From: Thermohalobaculum sp964576075
Lineage (GTDB): Bacteria > Pseudomonadota > Alphaproteobacteria > Rhodobacterales > Rhodobacteraceae
Reading direction: 5' to 3'
DNA: 35,640 nt
NCBI GenBank assembly: GCA_964576075.1
Contig: CAZNTX010000038.1
Coordinates: 1 to 35,640 of the forward strand
Part shown: piece after piece, positions 16,626 to 24,768 of the stretch
Position numbering within the stretch: the stretch's first letter is position 1
How the letters are laid out: every line of letters begins with the position of its first letter
Program-made: the position numbers and the translations under genes
The notes under the pieces: model-generated
What the model saw: the letters and a program-made list of their open reading frames with translations, nothing else
Database searches by the model: none
Told to the model about the DNA's origin: nothing

Positions 16626-18406
16626 GTGATTCGCCTCTGCCTCCTCGCCCTCGCCCTTCTCGCCGGCCTCGGCGCGGCCTCCGCCGAGACCCGCCGCGCC
16701 CTCGTCATCGGCAACGACCGCTACGCCAACATCGAATCGCTCCAGAAGGCGCGCAACGACGCCCGCGCCATCGCCGAGCGGCTCGAGGGCCTCGGCTTCG
16801 AGGTCGACCGCCTGCTCGACGCCGACCGCCGCGAGACCTCCCGCGCCCTCGCCCGCTTCGCCGCGCGCCTCCGGGAAGGCGACACGGCCTTCCTCTTCTT
16901 CGCGGGCCATGGCGTGGAGATCGACGGGGAGAACTATCTCCTGCCCGTCGACATCCCCGCCCCCGACCCCTCCGAGGAGTTCCTCGTCAAGTCCGAGGGG
17001 ATCGCGCTCTCCGAGGCGCTCGGGGAGATCCGGGCCACCGGCGCGCGCCTCACCCTCGCGGTGATCGACGCCTGCCGGAACAACCCCTTCCCCCAGCGCG
17101 GCACCCGCAGCCTCGGCCGCGAGATGGGCCTCGCCATGAACCGCCCGCCGGAGGGGACCTTCATCATCTACTCCGCCGGCGCCGAGCAGACCGCGCTCGA
17201 TCGGCTCTCCGATAACGACCCGGACCCCAACTCCGTCTTCACCCGCGCCTTCCTCGAGCTGATGGAGCGCCCGGGCCTCGACATCCGCCGCTTCGCCGTG
17301 GAGCTCCGCCGCAAGGTCACCCGCCTCGCCTCCACCGTCGGCCACCCCCAGCGCCCCGGCTATTACGACGAGGTGCTCGGCGACTTCGCCTTCCTCCCCG
17401 GCCGCCCGGAGCCCGCAGTCCCGGCCCCGCCGCCGGGCCCGAAGGTCGACATCGTCGTCGACGCCTCCGGCCGGGGCGACCACCGCACCATCGCCGCCGC
17501 CGTCCGCGCCGCGCGCCCGGGCGACGTCATCGGCATCCGCGAGGGCCGCTATTCCGGCGGCGTGGACATCGACAAACCCCTCGAGCTCGTCGGCCTCGGC
17601 GACCGCGCGAAAACCGTCTGGGAGGCGGAGGACGACGATGTAATCTATTGGACCGCCCCGCGCGGGCGCATCGCCAACCTCACCCTTCGCCTCACGGGCG
17701 GCAATTTCTACACAGTCGACTTCACCGAGGGCGGCACGGCGCTCCTCGAGGAGAGCGACCTGACCTCCCGGGGCCTCGCCATCGTCAGCATCCGGAACGG
17801 CGCCGACCCGACCCTCCGCGGCAACACGATCCGCGACGGGAAGGAGGCCGGGATCTTCGTCTACGACAGCGGCAAGGGGCGGATCGAGGGGAACGAGATC
17901 TTCGGCAACGCNNNNNNNNNNNNNNNNNNNNNNNNNNNNNNNNNNNNNNNNNNNNNNNNNNNNNNNNNNNNNNNNNNNNNNNNNNNNNNNNNNNNNNNNN
18001 NNNNNNNNNNNTCGTCTACGACAGCGGCAAGGGGCGGATCGAGGGGAACGAGATCTTCGGCAACGCGCTCGCCGGCATCGAGATCAAGGAGGGCAGCGAC
18101 CCGCTGGTGAGCGGCAACACGATCCGCGACGGGACGCACGCCGGGATCCTCGTCTACGACAGCGGCAAGGGGCGGATCGAGGGCAACGAGATTTTCGGCA
18201 ATGCGCTCGTCGGCATCGCGATCAGGGGGGGCGGCGACCCGCTGGTGCGGGGGAACGTGATCGGCCGGAACGAGCATTGGGCCGTCTTTGTCTATGACGG
18301 CGGGCGGGGGCGGATCTTCGACAACGATCTGCGCGGGAACGCGCGGGGGGCGTTCCGCATCGACGACTCGGCCGGGCCGGTGGAGCGGCGGGGGAACCGG
18401 GAGTGA
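16626..18406 (+). CDS. Second caspase-like/beta-helix paralogue (assembly-broken)
   Basis: Same architecture as the gene just upstream: signal peptide (IRLCLLALALLAGLGAASA), caspase domain RRALVIGNDRYANIESLQ, His95 in FFAGHGVEIDGENY, Cys150 in VIDACRNNPF, then the bridging PGDVIGIREGRYSGGV and beta-helix repeats of 46 residues. I chose the GTG at 16626 because GGAG at 16616-16619 is six bases upstream and a signal peptide follows; a GTG at 16560 overlapping the previous stop adds 22 Pro/Arg-rich residues. A 100-N gap (17912-18011) breaks the helix. The frames before and after it differ as assembled. The stop at 18404-18406 and cap (GRIFDNDLRGNARGAF) match the paralogue, so the gene is probably intact. 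At least 541 residues are expected if the two flanks simply overlap. Confidence 0.85.
17817..18294 (+). repeat. 138-bp beta-helix repeats, second paralogue
   Basis: The visible part holds one unit start at 17817, the second-half units after the gap, and the degenerating last unit (GNVIGRNEHWAVFVYDGGRGR). The period of 138 bases equals that of the upstream paralogue. The total copy number is hidden by the gap. Confidence 0.75.
17912..18011. other. 100-N assembly gap inside a repeat
   Basis: Exactly 100 N, a conventional placeholder of unknown length. The last 55 bases before it (17857-17911) and the first 55 after it (18012-18066) are identical, and both are the same phase of the 138-bp repeat. 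By repeat phase the real gap must be -55 + 138n bases (n = 0, 1, 2...). Confidence 0.95.
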
Positions 18407-18409
18407 GCC

Positions 18410-19126
18410 TCAGCCGAGGAGGAGGGTGACGCGGCGGTTCTGCTTGCCCTTCTTCTCGATCTTGCCGAGGCGGAGGGGGCCGATCTCGGCGGTGGAGCGG
18501 ACATGGGTGCCGCCGCAGGGCTGGAGGTCGACGGTGCGTCCCCCGCTCGCGATCCGCACGAGGCGCACCCGGCCCTGGCCCGAGGGGGGCTTCACCGACA
18601 TCGTCTTGACGAGGCCGGGGTTCGCCTCGAGCTCGGCGTCCGAGATCCACTCGGCGGTCACCGCATGGTCCTCGGCCGCCAGCGTCGCGAGGGCGGCCTC
18701 GAGCGCGTCCTTGTCCTCCGGGGGCTCCGGCATCGCGAAATCGAGCCGCCCCTTCTCCGCCCCGATCGCGCCCCCGGTGACGGGGAGCGGGATCACCACC
18801 GAGAGGAGATGGAGCGCGGTGTGGCAGCGCATATGCGCGTGGCGCGTCTCCCAATCGAGCCGGGCGGTGACCTCGGCCCCCTCGGGCGGGAGCGCGGCGC
18901 CCTCCGCGGGGATGTGGAGGATCGCGCCGCCCTCGCCCTTGCGGGTGTCGGCGATGGGGGTCTCCCCGCCCTCCCAGAGGAGCGAGCCGCGGTCTCCGGG
19001 CTGGCCGCCGCCCATGGGGTAGAACACCGTCCGGTCGAGCACCACGGCGCCCTCGGGGGAGAGGGCGGCGACCCGCGCGGGGGTCTCGCGGAGATAGGCG
19101 TCCTCGGTGAAGAGGGGGGTGGTCAT
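18410..19126 (-). CDS. Alanyl-tRNA editing protein (AlaX-like)
   Basis: Free-standing trans-editing domain, expected to hydrolyse mischarged Ser- or Gly-tRNA(Ala). 238 residues, cytoplasmic. Zinc ligands are present: H102-x3-H106 (CHTALHLLS) and C204-x3-H208 (QPCGGTHVRS), as in the AlaRS editing domain. RTVFYPMGGGQPGDRG (about 32-47) is the typical N-terminal AlaX motif. I chose the ATG at 19126, with GGGAGG upstream; the frame goes on to 19285 but that part is Arg/Ala-rich. The stop codon is three bases from that of the caspase paralogue on the other strand. Confidence 0.93.
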   Translation of the reverse strand: MTTPLFTEDAYLRETPARVAALSPEGAVVLDRTVFYPMGGGQPGDRGSLLWEGGETPIADTRKGEGGAILHIPAEGAALPPEGAEVTARLDWETRHAHMRCHTALHLLSVVIPLPVTGGAIGAEKGRLDFAMPEPPEDKDALEAALATLAAEDHAVTAEWISDAELEANPGLVKTMSVKPPSGQGRVRLVRIASGGRTVDLQPCGGTHVRSTAEIGPLRLGKIEKKGKQNRRVTLLLG

Positions 19127-19145
19127 GGCGCGCGCCTCCCTGTCG

Positions 19146-21635
19146 TCAGCGGTCCGCGCCCGGACCGCCGTCCGGGTCGCGGGCGGGCTCGTCGTGATAG
19201 CGCCCCGGGCTCGGCTCCGGCGCAGCGGGCGGGACCTGCGCGCCGGGCACCTCGCCGCGGAGCGCGCGGGCGATGTCCTCGGCATTCTTGATCGAGATGT
19301 CCGCCTGGCGGAAGGGGATGCCGATCCCCTCCTCGCGGAAGCGCCGGGCGATCTCGAAATTGATGTCGGACTGGACGTTCAGCACCCAGTTCACGTCGCG
19401 CAGGATGCCGCGGATCTCGAACTCGAGCGAATCCGCCCCGAAGCCCCGGAACAGCACATAGGGAGCCGGGCGGCGCAGCATCAGCGGATGGGCGCGGGCG
19501 ATCTCGAGCAGCACCCGCTCGACCTGGCGCGGGTCGGAGCCGTAGTCGACGCCGACCTTCACGATGATCCGCCCGTGCAGGTTGGAATGCGTCCAGTTGA
19601 TCACGTTCTCCGAGATCAGCTGGGAATTCGGCACGAAGAGCGAGGAGCGGTCGAAGGTCTCGACCTCGGTGGAGCGGACGTTGATCGTCTTGACGTAGCC
19701 CATGCCGGAGGGGAGCTCGATCCAGTCCCCCGCCTTGATGGGCCGCTCGATGAGCAGGATGATCCCGGAGACGAAATTGTTGACGATGTTCTGCAGGCCG
19801 AAGCCGATGCCGACGGAGAGCGCGCCGGCGACGATGGCGAGCGAGGAGAGATCGACCCCGGTGGCGGAGACGGCGATCAAGACCGTCACCACGATGCCGA
19901 GATAGCCCGCGCCGGCGGCGATGGCGTCGCGCCCGCCGGTGTCGAGCCCGGTGAGCGGCAGGACGTTGCGCTTGAGGAGCCGCTTCATCCGCGCCGTCAG
20001 GATCACGCCGAGGACGACGAGCCCCAGGAAGATCATGAAATCCACCGGCGAGATCGTCACCTCGCCGACGGTGAAGCCCTCCAGCACCCGGCGCCAGGCC
20101 ACCTCGAGCTCCGCCGCGGAGGCCCCCCAGATCAGCGCGAGGAGCGGCGCGGCGGCGGAGGCGAGCACCAGGCCGACGAAGATCGGGACGAGGCGCAGCC
20201 GGTCGAGCGTGCCGCCCCGCTCGGAGGCGAGGCCGACGACGAGCGCGTTCACGATGTGGAACAGCAGCAGGCAGAGCCCGATCAGCGCGCCGGAATAGAC
20301 GAGCGGATAGAAGAGGTAGCGCGAGCCCGCGAAATAGCCGGCCGCAGCGAGCACCGGGGCGGCCACCGCCGCGAAGCGGGCGATCAGCTTGGCGCCGAGC
20401 AGGATCCAGCGCCCGCTCCCGCCTCCGCCGCCGCCCTCGCCCTCCTCGTCCTCCTCGGCGAGCGGGAGCTCGGCCGGGGCGGCGGGCTCCGGCTCCGCCT
20501 TCGCAGCAGGACTGTAGAGAAAGCGGGCGTAGCGCCAGAGCGCGATGCCGCCGACCACGAGCAGCCCGATGTTGATGAGCGCGAGGCCCTCGACCGCCAT
20601 GCCGAGCGCATCGGACCGGTCGACGAACACACGGTCGAGCCCCATCACCAGCGCCAGAACCGCGAGCCAGCGCAGCGCCGCCATCGCTTGGGAGTCGTTG
20701 AGCTTGGAGAGCCGCAGCGTCGGCGCGGAGGGGGCGTAATAGGCGCCGCCGAGGGCATAGGCGCCGACGACGATGAGCGCGGTCTCGGCGAGGCCGGAGA
20801 GCAGCGTCTCCCCCCGCCCGCCGAGGAGCCCCGTCAGCAGGAGCCCGCCGAGCACCATCCCCACCGCCCAGGCCGGCAAAATGAGGCGCACGAGGGTGAT
20901 CGCCGCGCCGCAGGTGACCCGCCGCGAGAGATCCATCTCCGGGCTCACCCCGGCGATCAGCCGCCGCAGCGCATAAGCCCGGAGCTTCAGCCCGATCGCG
21001 ATGCCCCCCACGAGCAAGAAGAGCGGCAGCACGAGCCGGGCCGTGCGTTCGGGCGTCAGGGTGAGGCTCTCGATCCGCGCCCCGATCTCGAGCGCGATGA
21101 CCCCGGCCACGCGCTGGATCGCGGCGAAGCCGCGAGCCGGGAGGTCGAGATCGAAGAGGCTCGGGCCGCGGCTGAACAACTCCTCGGTGAAGCGCGACCG
21201 TCGGAGCTGGGCGAGCCGGGTCTCGAGCCCGCGGGCCCGGGCCGCCGCCTGCTCGAGGCGCTTCAGATTGGCCTCGAGGGCGGCGATCTCGCCGTCGAGG
21301 CGCTGGCGCTCGGAGGCGATCTGGGGTGCCTCGGCGGCCGGATCCTCGGGCGGATCGCCAAGGGCGGCCCTCTGCTCGCGGAGCGGCGCGAGCTGGGCCT
21401 CGAGGCGCTGGCGCGTCGGCGGCACGAGCTCGAGCTGATCGTTCAGCGTGCTGAGCGCACCCTCCACCTCCTCGGGCTGCGGCGGGTCGAATTCGAGCCG
21501 GCGCTCGAGCGCCTTCGCCTCGCTCTCCCATCGGTCGAGCCGGGCGCCGAGAGACTCCTCCGGGGCCTGCGCCGCAAGGGCGCTCGGCAGGAGGGCGAAC
21601 AGCAGAAGCAGCAGCAGTCGGAGCGCGCGTGTCAT
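19146..21635 (-). CDS. Large MscS-family mechanosensitive channel (DUF3772 type)
   Basis: 829 residues. A signal peptide (ALRLLLLLLFALLPSALA) leads to a periplasmic coiled-coil-rich part (about 25-165), then many membrane segments. A Glu/Gly-rich cytoplasmic linker (EDEEGEGGGGGG) lies near 385-405. The MscS pore helix begins about residue 593 (GVDLSSLAIVAGALSVGIGF, then GLQNIVNNFVSG), with the beta domain (ERPIKAGDWIELPSGMGYVKTIN) and C-terminal alpha/beta domain to about 790. Such long MscS-like proteins are presumed osmotic safety valves. It lies 39 bases after cysK on the same strand and 20 bases before alaX, so cotranscription is possible. Confidence 0.93.
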   Translation of the reverse strand: MTRALRLLLLLLFALLPSALAAQAPEESLGARLDRWESEAKALERRLEFDPPQPEEVEGALSTLNDQLELVPPTRQRLEAQLAPLREQRAALGDPPEDPAAEAPQIASERQRLDGEIAALEANLKRLEQAAARARGLETRLAQLRRSRFTEELFSRGPSLFDLDLPARGFAAIQRVAGVIALEIGARIESLTLTPERTARLVLPLFLLVGGIAIGLKLRAYALRRLIAGVSPEMDLSRRVTCGAAITLVRLILPAWAVGMVLGGLLLTGLLGGRGETLLSGLAETALIVVGAYALGGAYYAPSAPTLRLSKLNDSQAMAALRWLAVLALVMGLDRVFVDRSDALGMAVEGLALINIGLLVVGGIALWRYARFLYSPAAKAEPEPAAPAELPLAEEDEEGEGGGGGGSGRWILLGAKLIARFAAVAAPVLAAAGYFAGSRYLFYPLVYSGALIGLCLLLFHIVNALVVGLASERGGTLDRLRLVPIFVGLVLASAAAPLLALIWGASAAELEVAWRRVLEGFTVGEVTISPVDFMIFLGLVVLGVILTARMKRLLKRNVLPLTGLDTGGRDAIAAGAGYLGIVVTVLIAVSATGVDLSSLAIVAGALSVGIGFGLQNIVNNFVSGIILLIERPIKAGDWIELPSGMGYVKTINVRSTEVETFDRSSLFVPNSQLISENVINWTHSNLHGRIIVKVGVDYGSDPRQVERVLLEIARAHPLMLRRPAPYVLFRGFGADSLEFEIRGILRDVNWVLNVQSDINFEIARRFREEGIGIPFRQADISIKNAEDIARALRGEVPGAQVPPAAPEPSPGRYHDEPARDPDGGPGADR

Positions 21636-21640
21636 CCCCG

Positions 21641-21674
21641 CCGCTTATCCGATACCGGCGGCGGGGCCAAGCGG
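21641..21674 (-). terminator. Inverted repeat between cysK and the MscS gene
   Basis: CCGCTT (21641-21646) and AAGCGG (21669-21674) bracket a GC-rich 22-base middle, starting immediately after the cysK stop codon. It could be a weak terminator or attenuator between two genes on the same strand. There is no T tract. Confidence 0.3.
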
Positions 21675-22718
21675 TCAGCCGTCCTCGAAGACCTCCGGCA
21701 CGGCGCGGGCGTTCTGGGGCAGCAGCCAGTCCGGCGCGGGCAGGCCCTTCTCCGCGAGGAAAGCGGGGTTGAAGACCTTGCTCTCGTAGCGCGTGCCGTA
21801 ATCGCAGAGGATCGTCACGATGGTGTGCCCGGGGCCGAGCTCGCGGGCGAGGCGGATCGCGCCGGCGACGTTGATGCCGGTCGAGAGCCCCATGCAGAGC
21901 CCCTCCTCGCGCATCAGATCGAACACCACCGCGAGCCCCTCCTCGTCCGGGATGCGGTAGGGGAAGTCGACCGCGAGCCCCTCGAGATTGGCGGTGATGC
22001 GGCCCTGGCCGATGCCCTCGGAGATCGAGCTGCCCTCGGCCTTCAGCTCGCCATGGGCGTAATAGTGCCAGAGCGCGGCGCCCATCGGGTCCGCGAGGCC
22101 GATCTTGACGCTGGCGTCGCGCTCGCGCAGCGCCTGGGCGACGCCGGCCAGCGTGCCCCCCGAGCCGACGGCGCAGATGAACCCGTCGACGCGGCCGCCG
22201 GTCTGCTCCCAGATCTCGGGGCCCGTGGTCTCCACATGCGCCTGACGGTTGGCGACATTGTCGAACTGGTTGGCCCAGATCGCGCCGCCGGGCTCGGACT
22301 GCGCGAGCCGCTCGGCGAGACGGCCGGAATATTTCACGTAGTTGTTCGGGTTGCGGTAGGGAACGGCGGGCACCTCCACGAGCGTCGCGCCGAGGACGCG
22401 GAGCGCCGACTTCTTCTCCTCGGACTGGGTCTCGGGGATGACGATGACCGTCTTGAAGCCCATCGCGGCCCCGACGACGGTGAGCCCGATCCCGGTGTTC
22501 CCCGCCGTGCCCTCGACGATGGTGCCGCCGGGGGCGAGCACGCCGCGCTCCACCGCGTCGCGGATGATGAAGAGCGCGGCGCGGTCCTTCACCGATTGGC
22601 CCGGGTTCATGAACTCGGCCTTGCCGAGGATCTCGCAGCCGGTCGCCTCGGAGGCCTTCCTGAGCCGGATGAGCGGCGTGTTTCCGACGGCGCTCGGCAC
22701 GTTCTCGTGAATGGTCAT
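21675..22718 (-). CDS. cysK: Cysteine synthase (O-acetylserine sulfhydrylase)
   Basis: PLP enzyme that makes cysteine from O-acetylserine and sulfide. 347 residues. The PLP Lys is K44 in NPGQSVKDRAA; EGTAGNTGIGL is the substrate loop (EGTAG in place of the usual E-PTSG) and VGSGGTLAGVA the phosphate loop. It is longer than E. coli CysK by about 25 residues at the C terminus (WLLPQNARAVPEVFEDG). A TrgB-type gene lies 83 bases upstream on the same strand. The trgB-cysK pair is known from the R. sphaeroides tellurite-resistance locus. Confidence 0.94.
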   Translation of the reverse strand: MTIHENVPSAVGNTPLIRLRKASEATGCEILGKAEFMNPGQSVKDRAALFIIRDAVERGVLAPGGTIVEGTAGNTGIGLTVVGAAMGFKTVIVIPETQSEEKKSALRVLGATLVEVPAVPYRNPNNYVKYSGRLAERLAQSEPGGAIWANQFDNVANRQAHVETTGPEIWEQTGGRVDGFICAVGSGGTLAGVAQALRERDASVKIGLADPMGAALWHYYAHGELKAEGSSISEGIGQGRITANLEGLAVDFPYRIPDEEGLAVVFDLMREEGLCMGLSTGINVAGAIRLARELGPGHTIVTILCDYGTRYESKVFNPAFLAEKGLPAPDWLLPQNARAVPEVFEDG

Positions 22719-22752
22719 GAACCCCGGTCCTCATGCGGCAATTCCGGGCTTA

Positions 22753-22781
22753 CACCTATGGCCTCGCGCAATCCGCCACAA
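22753..22781 (-). promoter_or_regulatory. Weak candidate cysK promoter
   Basis: On the minus strand TTGTGG (22781-22776) and TAGGTG (22758-22753) are 17 bases apart in the 83-base gap before cysK. The -35 keeps TTG but the -10 is poor. It may let cysK be expressed without trgB. Confidence 0.22.
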
Positions 22782-22801
22782 GCCCCGAAACGTCCGCTGG
22801 G

Positions 22802-23950
22802 TCAGCCGCCCGTGGCGCCGGCCCAGTCGGATTTCAGCCGCGCCCGGTTGGCCGCGAGCCAGAGGAGCGAGACGAGGGCGGGGCCGGTGTTGATCTCGCC
22901 ACGGAGCGCGGCGGCCACCGCCTCCTCGGCCTCGAGCACGAAGGCGCGGATGTCCTCGTGCTCGCCCGCCGCGCCGTGCACGCCCCCTTCGTGCGGCAGC
23001 TCCGCCTCGCCGACGAAGCCGCGGATCGTCTCCGCCGCGAGGCCGGGCGTGGTGTAGTAGCGCCCGATCTCCTCGAGGCGGCCGAGGCCGAGCCCCGCCT
23101 CCTCGTGTGCCTCGCGGCGGACGGTGGCCTCGGCGCTCTCGTCGGTATCGATCCGGCCCGCGACCACTTCGACGCACCAGGGCGAGCGGTCGCCGCGGGC
23201 GAGCGCGGCGGGGCGGAACTGCTCGATCAGGAGCACCCGGTCGCGGCCGGGGTCGTAGGGCAGGACCGTCACCGCATCGCCCCAGAGCACGGCGCTGCGC
23301 GCCAGCGGCTCGGACCAGCCCCCGCCGAAGAGCTTGTGGCGCAGGCTCAGCTCCTCCACCGCGAGGAAGCCGACATAGGGCCTCTCGCGCCGCAAGAGCT
23401 CCGCATCCGCCGGGCCGAAGCCGGAGCGCACCCGCCCGGGCGCGGGGATCGGCTCCGCTGCGGCGCGGGCGCGCTGGCGGGCGCGGATCATGATGCCGGC
23501 CCAGTAGTCGTCGATCTCCTCGACCGAGATGCGCCCATACCAGGCCATCAGCTCGCGCGCCGCCTCGACCGCGACGGCCCGGTCCTCGCGCCGCCAGGCG
23601 GCATAGTCCCAGAGCGCGTCGACGCTCGGCATCTTTCCCGTCGGCCGGAAATGCTGGGCGGTCATCGGCCCGGCCTCGGTCTCGACCTCGATGGGGGCGA
23701 GGACGTATTCCGCCTCCTCGAAGAAGGCGAGCCGGTCGAGATCGCCCTCCGAGGCGCCGAGGAAGACGACCCCCTCGGCAATCGCGCCCGGCTCCGGCAC
23801 GAGCATCGGATAGGCCTCCTCCGCCGCGCGCCGGGTCGCGTAGCCGCGCGCGCGGGCGGGGACGAGGGCGTCGGCCGCCACCCGCCGGCCGAGCACCACC
23901 TCGGTCAGCTCCCGATCCCGCAGGGAGCCGTAGAAGAACACCGGATGCAT
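22802..23950 (-). CDS. trgB: TrgB-type protein: gamma-glutamylcyclotransferase-like plus Nudix
   Basis: 382 residues, two enzymatic domains. Residues 1-115 have the GGCT fold start FFYGSLRDRELTEVVLG and its FEEAEYVLAPIEV segment. Residues about 215-365 are a Nudix hydrolase with a complete box G265-x5-E271-x7-R279-E-x2-E283-E-x-G286, as in ADP-ribose pyrophosphatases. This matches TrgB, encoded next to cysK in the R. sphaeroides tellurite-resistance locus. The actual substrate is uncertain. The ATG at 23950 has GGGAGAGGG upstream. It is divergent from the ChrR-like gene. No trgA is seen here. Confidence 0.85.
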   Translation of the reverse strand: MHPVFFYGSLRDRELTEVVLGRRVAADALVPARARGYATRRAAEEAYPMLVPEPGAIAEGVVFLGASEGDLDRLAFFEEAEYVLAPIEVETEAGPMTAQHFRPTGKMPSVDALWDYAAWRREDRAVAVEAARELMAWYGRISVEEIDDYWAGIMIRARQRARAAAEPIPAPGRVRSGFGPADAELLRRERPYVGFLAVEELSLRHKLFGGGWSEPLARSAVLWGDAVTVLPYDPGRDRVLLIEQFRPAALARGDRSPWCVEVVAGRIDTDESAEATVRREAHEEAGLGLGRLEEIGRYYTTPGLAAETIRGFVGEAELPHEGGVHGAAGEHEDIRAFVLEAEEAVAAALRGEINTGPALVSLLWLAANRARLKSDWAGATGG

Positions 23951-24046
23951 CGCCCTCTCCCTCTCGCGACGGCCCCTGCGGCCCGGAGCCGTAAACCATT
24001 TCTCGCCCCCACCCCAAAATAAATCATCGCGAGGCGGGCGGCGGGG

Positions 24047-24075
24047 TGATCCGATCCGCGACCCGATGCGTAAAC
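24047..24075 (+). promoter_or_regulatory. Group IV sigma-E (RpoE/ChrR)-type promoter
   Basis: TGATCC (24047-24052), 18 bases, then TAAAC (24071-24075), 29 bases before the ATG of the ChrR-like gene. The R. sphaeroides RpoE consensus, from memory, is TGATCC-N18-TAAGA. The -35 is exact and the -10 matches at three of five positions. A sigma-E that answers singlet oxygen is thus the likely driver of the following three-gene operon. Confidence 0.6.
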
Positions 24076-24103
24076 CTGGCAAGACAAACGGGACGGGACC
24101 GCC

Positions 24104-24739
24104 ATGGCTGAGACGCAAATACCGGAAGAAATGTTGATCGGCTACGCCACCGGAGCGATCACGCCAGGGCTCGCGCTTCTGATGTCGGCGCATCTCGACG
24201 CTTGCCCCGGGAGCCGCGGCAAGGTGGCCGATATGGGGGTCGCCGGCGGCGCGCTCCTGCTGGACGAATGCCCCGCCGCGCTGTCGGAGGGCGCGCTCGA
24301 GCAGGTGCTCGCGGCGATCGACGCCCCCGCGCCGGAGCCTGAGCTCCGCCATCTCGAGCCCGGGCCGCTGCCCGCCCGGCTGATCGAGGTGATCGGCCTC
24401 GATTTCGACAGCATCCCCTGGAAGTTCCGCCTCCCCGGCCTCGCCGAATACGAGCTCGACGGATACGGCGCGGAGAAGGTGAGCCTCCTGCGCGGCCGCC
24501 CCGGCGCCGGAATCCCGCAGCACACCCATGAGGGGCAGGAGGCGACGCTGGTGCTCACCGGCCTCCTGCAGGACGGCGACCGGCTCTACCGCGCCGGCGA
24601 CGTCACCGTGAACGACGAGCACGACGAGCACACCCCCCGCATCGTCGGGACCGACACCTGCTACTGCCTCGTCGTGATGACCGGGCCGCTGCGATTCACG
24701 GGTATGTTTTCGCGCGCACTGAACTATCTCGCCGAGTAG
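24104..24739 (+). CDS. ChrR-like cupin protein with degenerate anti-sigma zinc site
   Basis: 211 residues in two domains, as in ChrR, the zinc-binding anti-sigma factor that holds sigma-E until singlet oxygen appears. The cupin ligands are all present at the ChrR spacing: H140, H142, E146 and H176 (ChrR H141, H143, E147, H177). In the N-terminal anti-sigma domain, H30 and C34 remain but ChrR H6 aligns with Q5 and C38 with S37 (HLDACPGSRG). Zinc binding there is probably lost. No rpoE gene lies upstream; trgB is divergent. The protein may be a stand-alone sensor, a modulator or an evolving enzyme. A sigma-E-type promoter precedes it, and two genes follow closely on the same strand. Confidence 0.85.
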   Translation: MAETQIPEEMLIGYATGAITPGLALLMSAHLDACPGSRGKVADMGVAGGALLLDECPAALSEGALEQVLAAIDAPAPEPELRHLEPGPLPARLIEVIGLDFDSIPWKFRLPGLAEYELDGYGAEKVSLLRGRPGAGIPQHTHEGQEATLVLTGLLQDGDRLYRAGDVTVNDEHDEHTPRIVGTDTCYCLVVMTGPLRFTGMFSRALNYLAE

Positions 24740-24768
24740 TGGAACGAACTGCTTTCGGAGACATAGCC

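Noticed and set aside
13504..18406. Anti-phage caspase defence system
   Set aside because: Both proteins carry signal peptides and no sensor, CRISPR, nucleotide-signalling or toxin partner lies nearby.
19107..23057. Open frame of 1316 codons opposite alaX, the MscS gene and cysK
   Set aside because: Crosses three real genes on the other strand and has a His/Arg/Glu-rich shadow composition; the sense genes have clear motifs.
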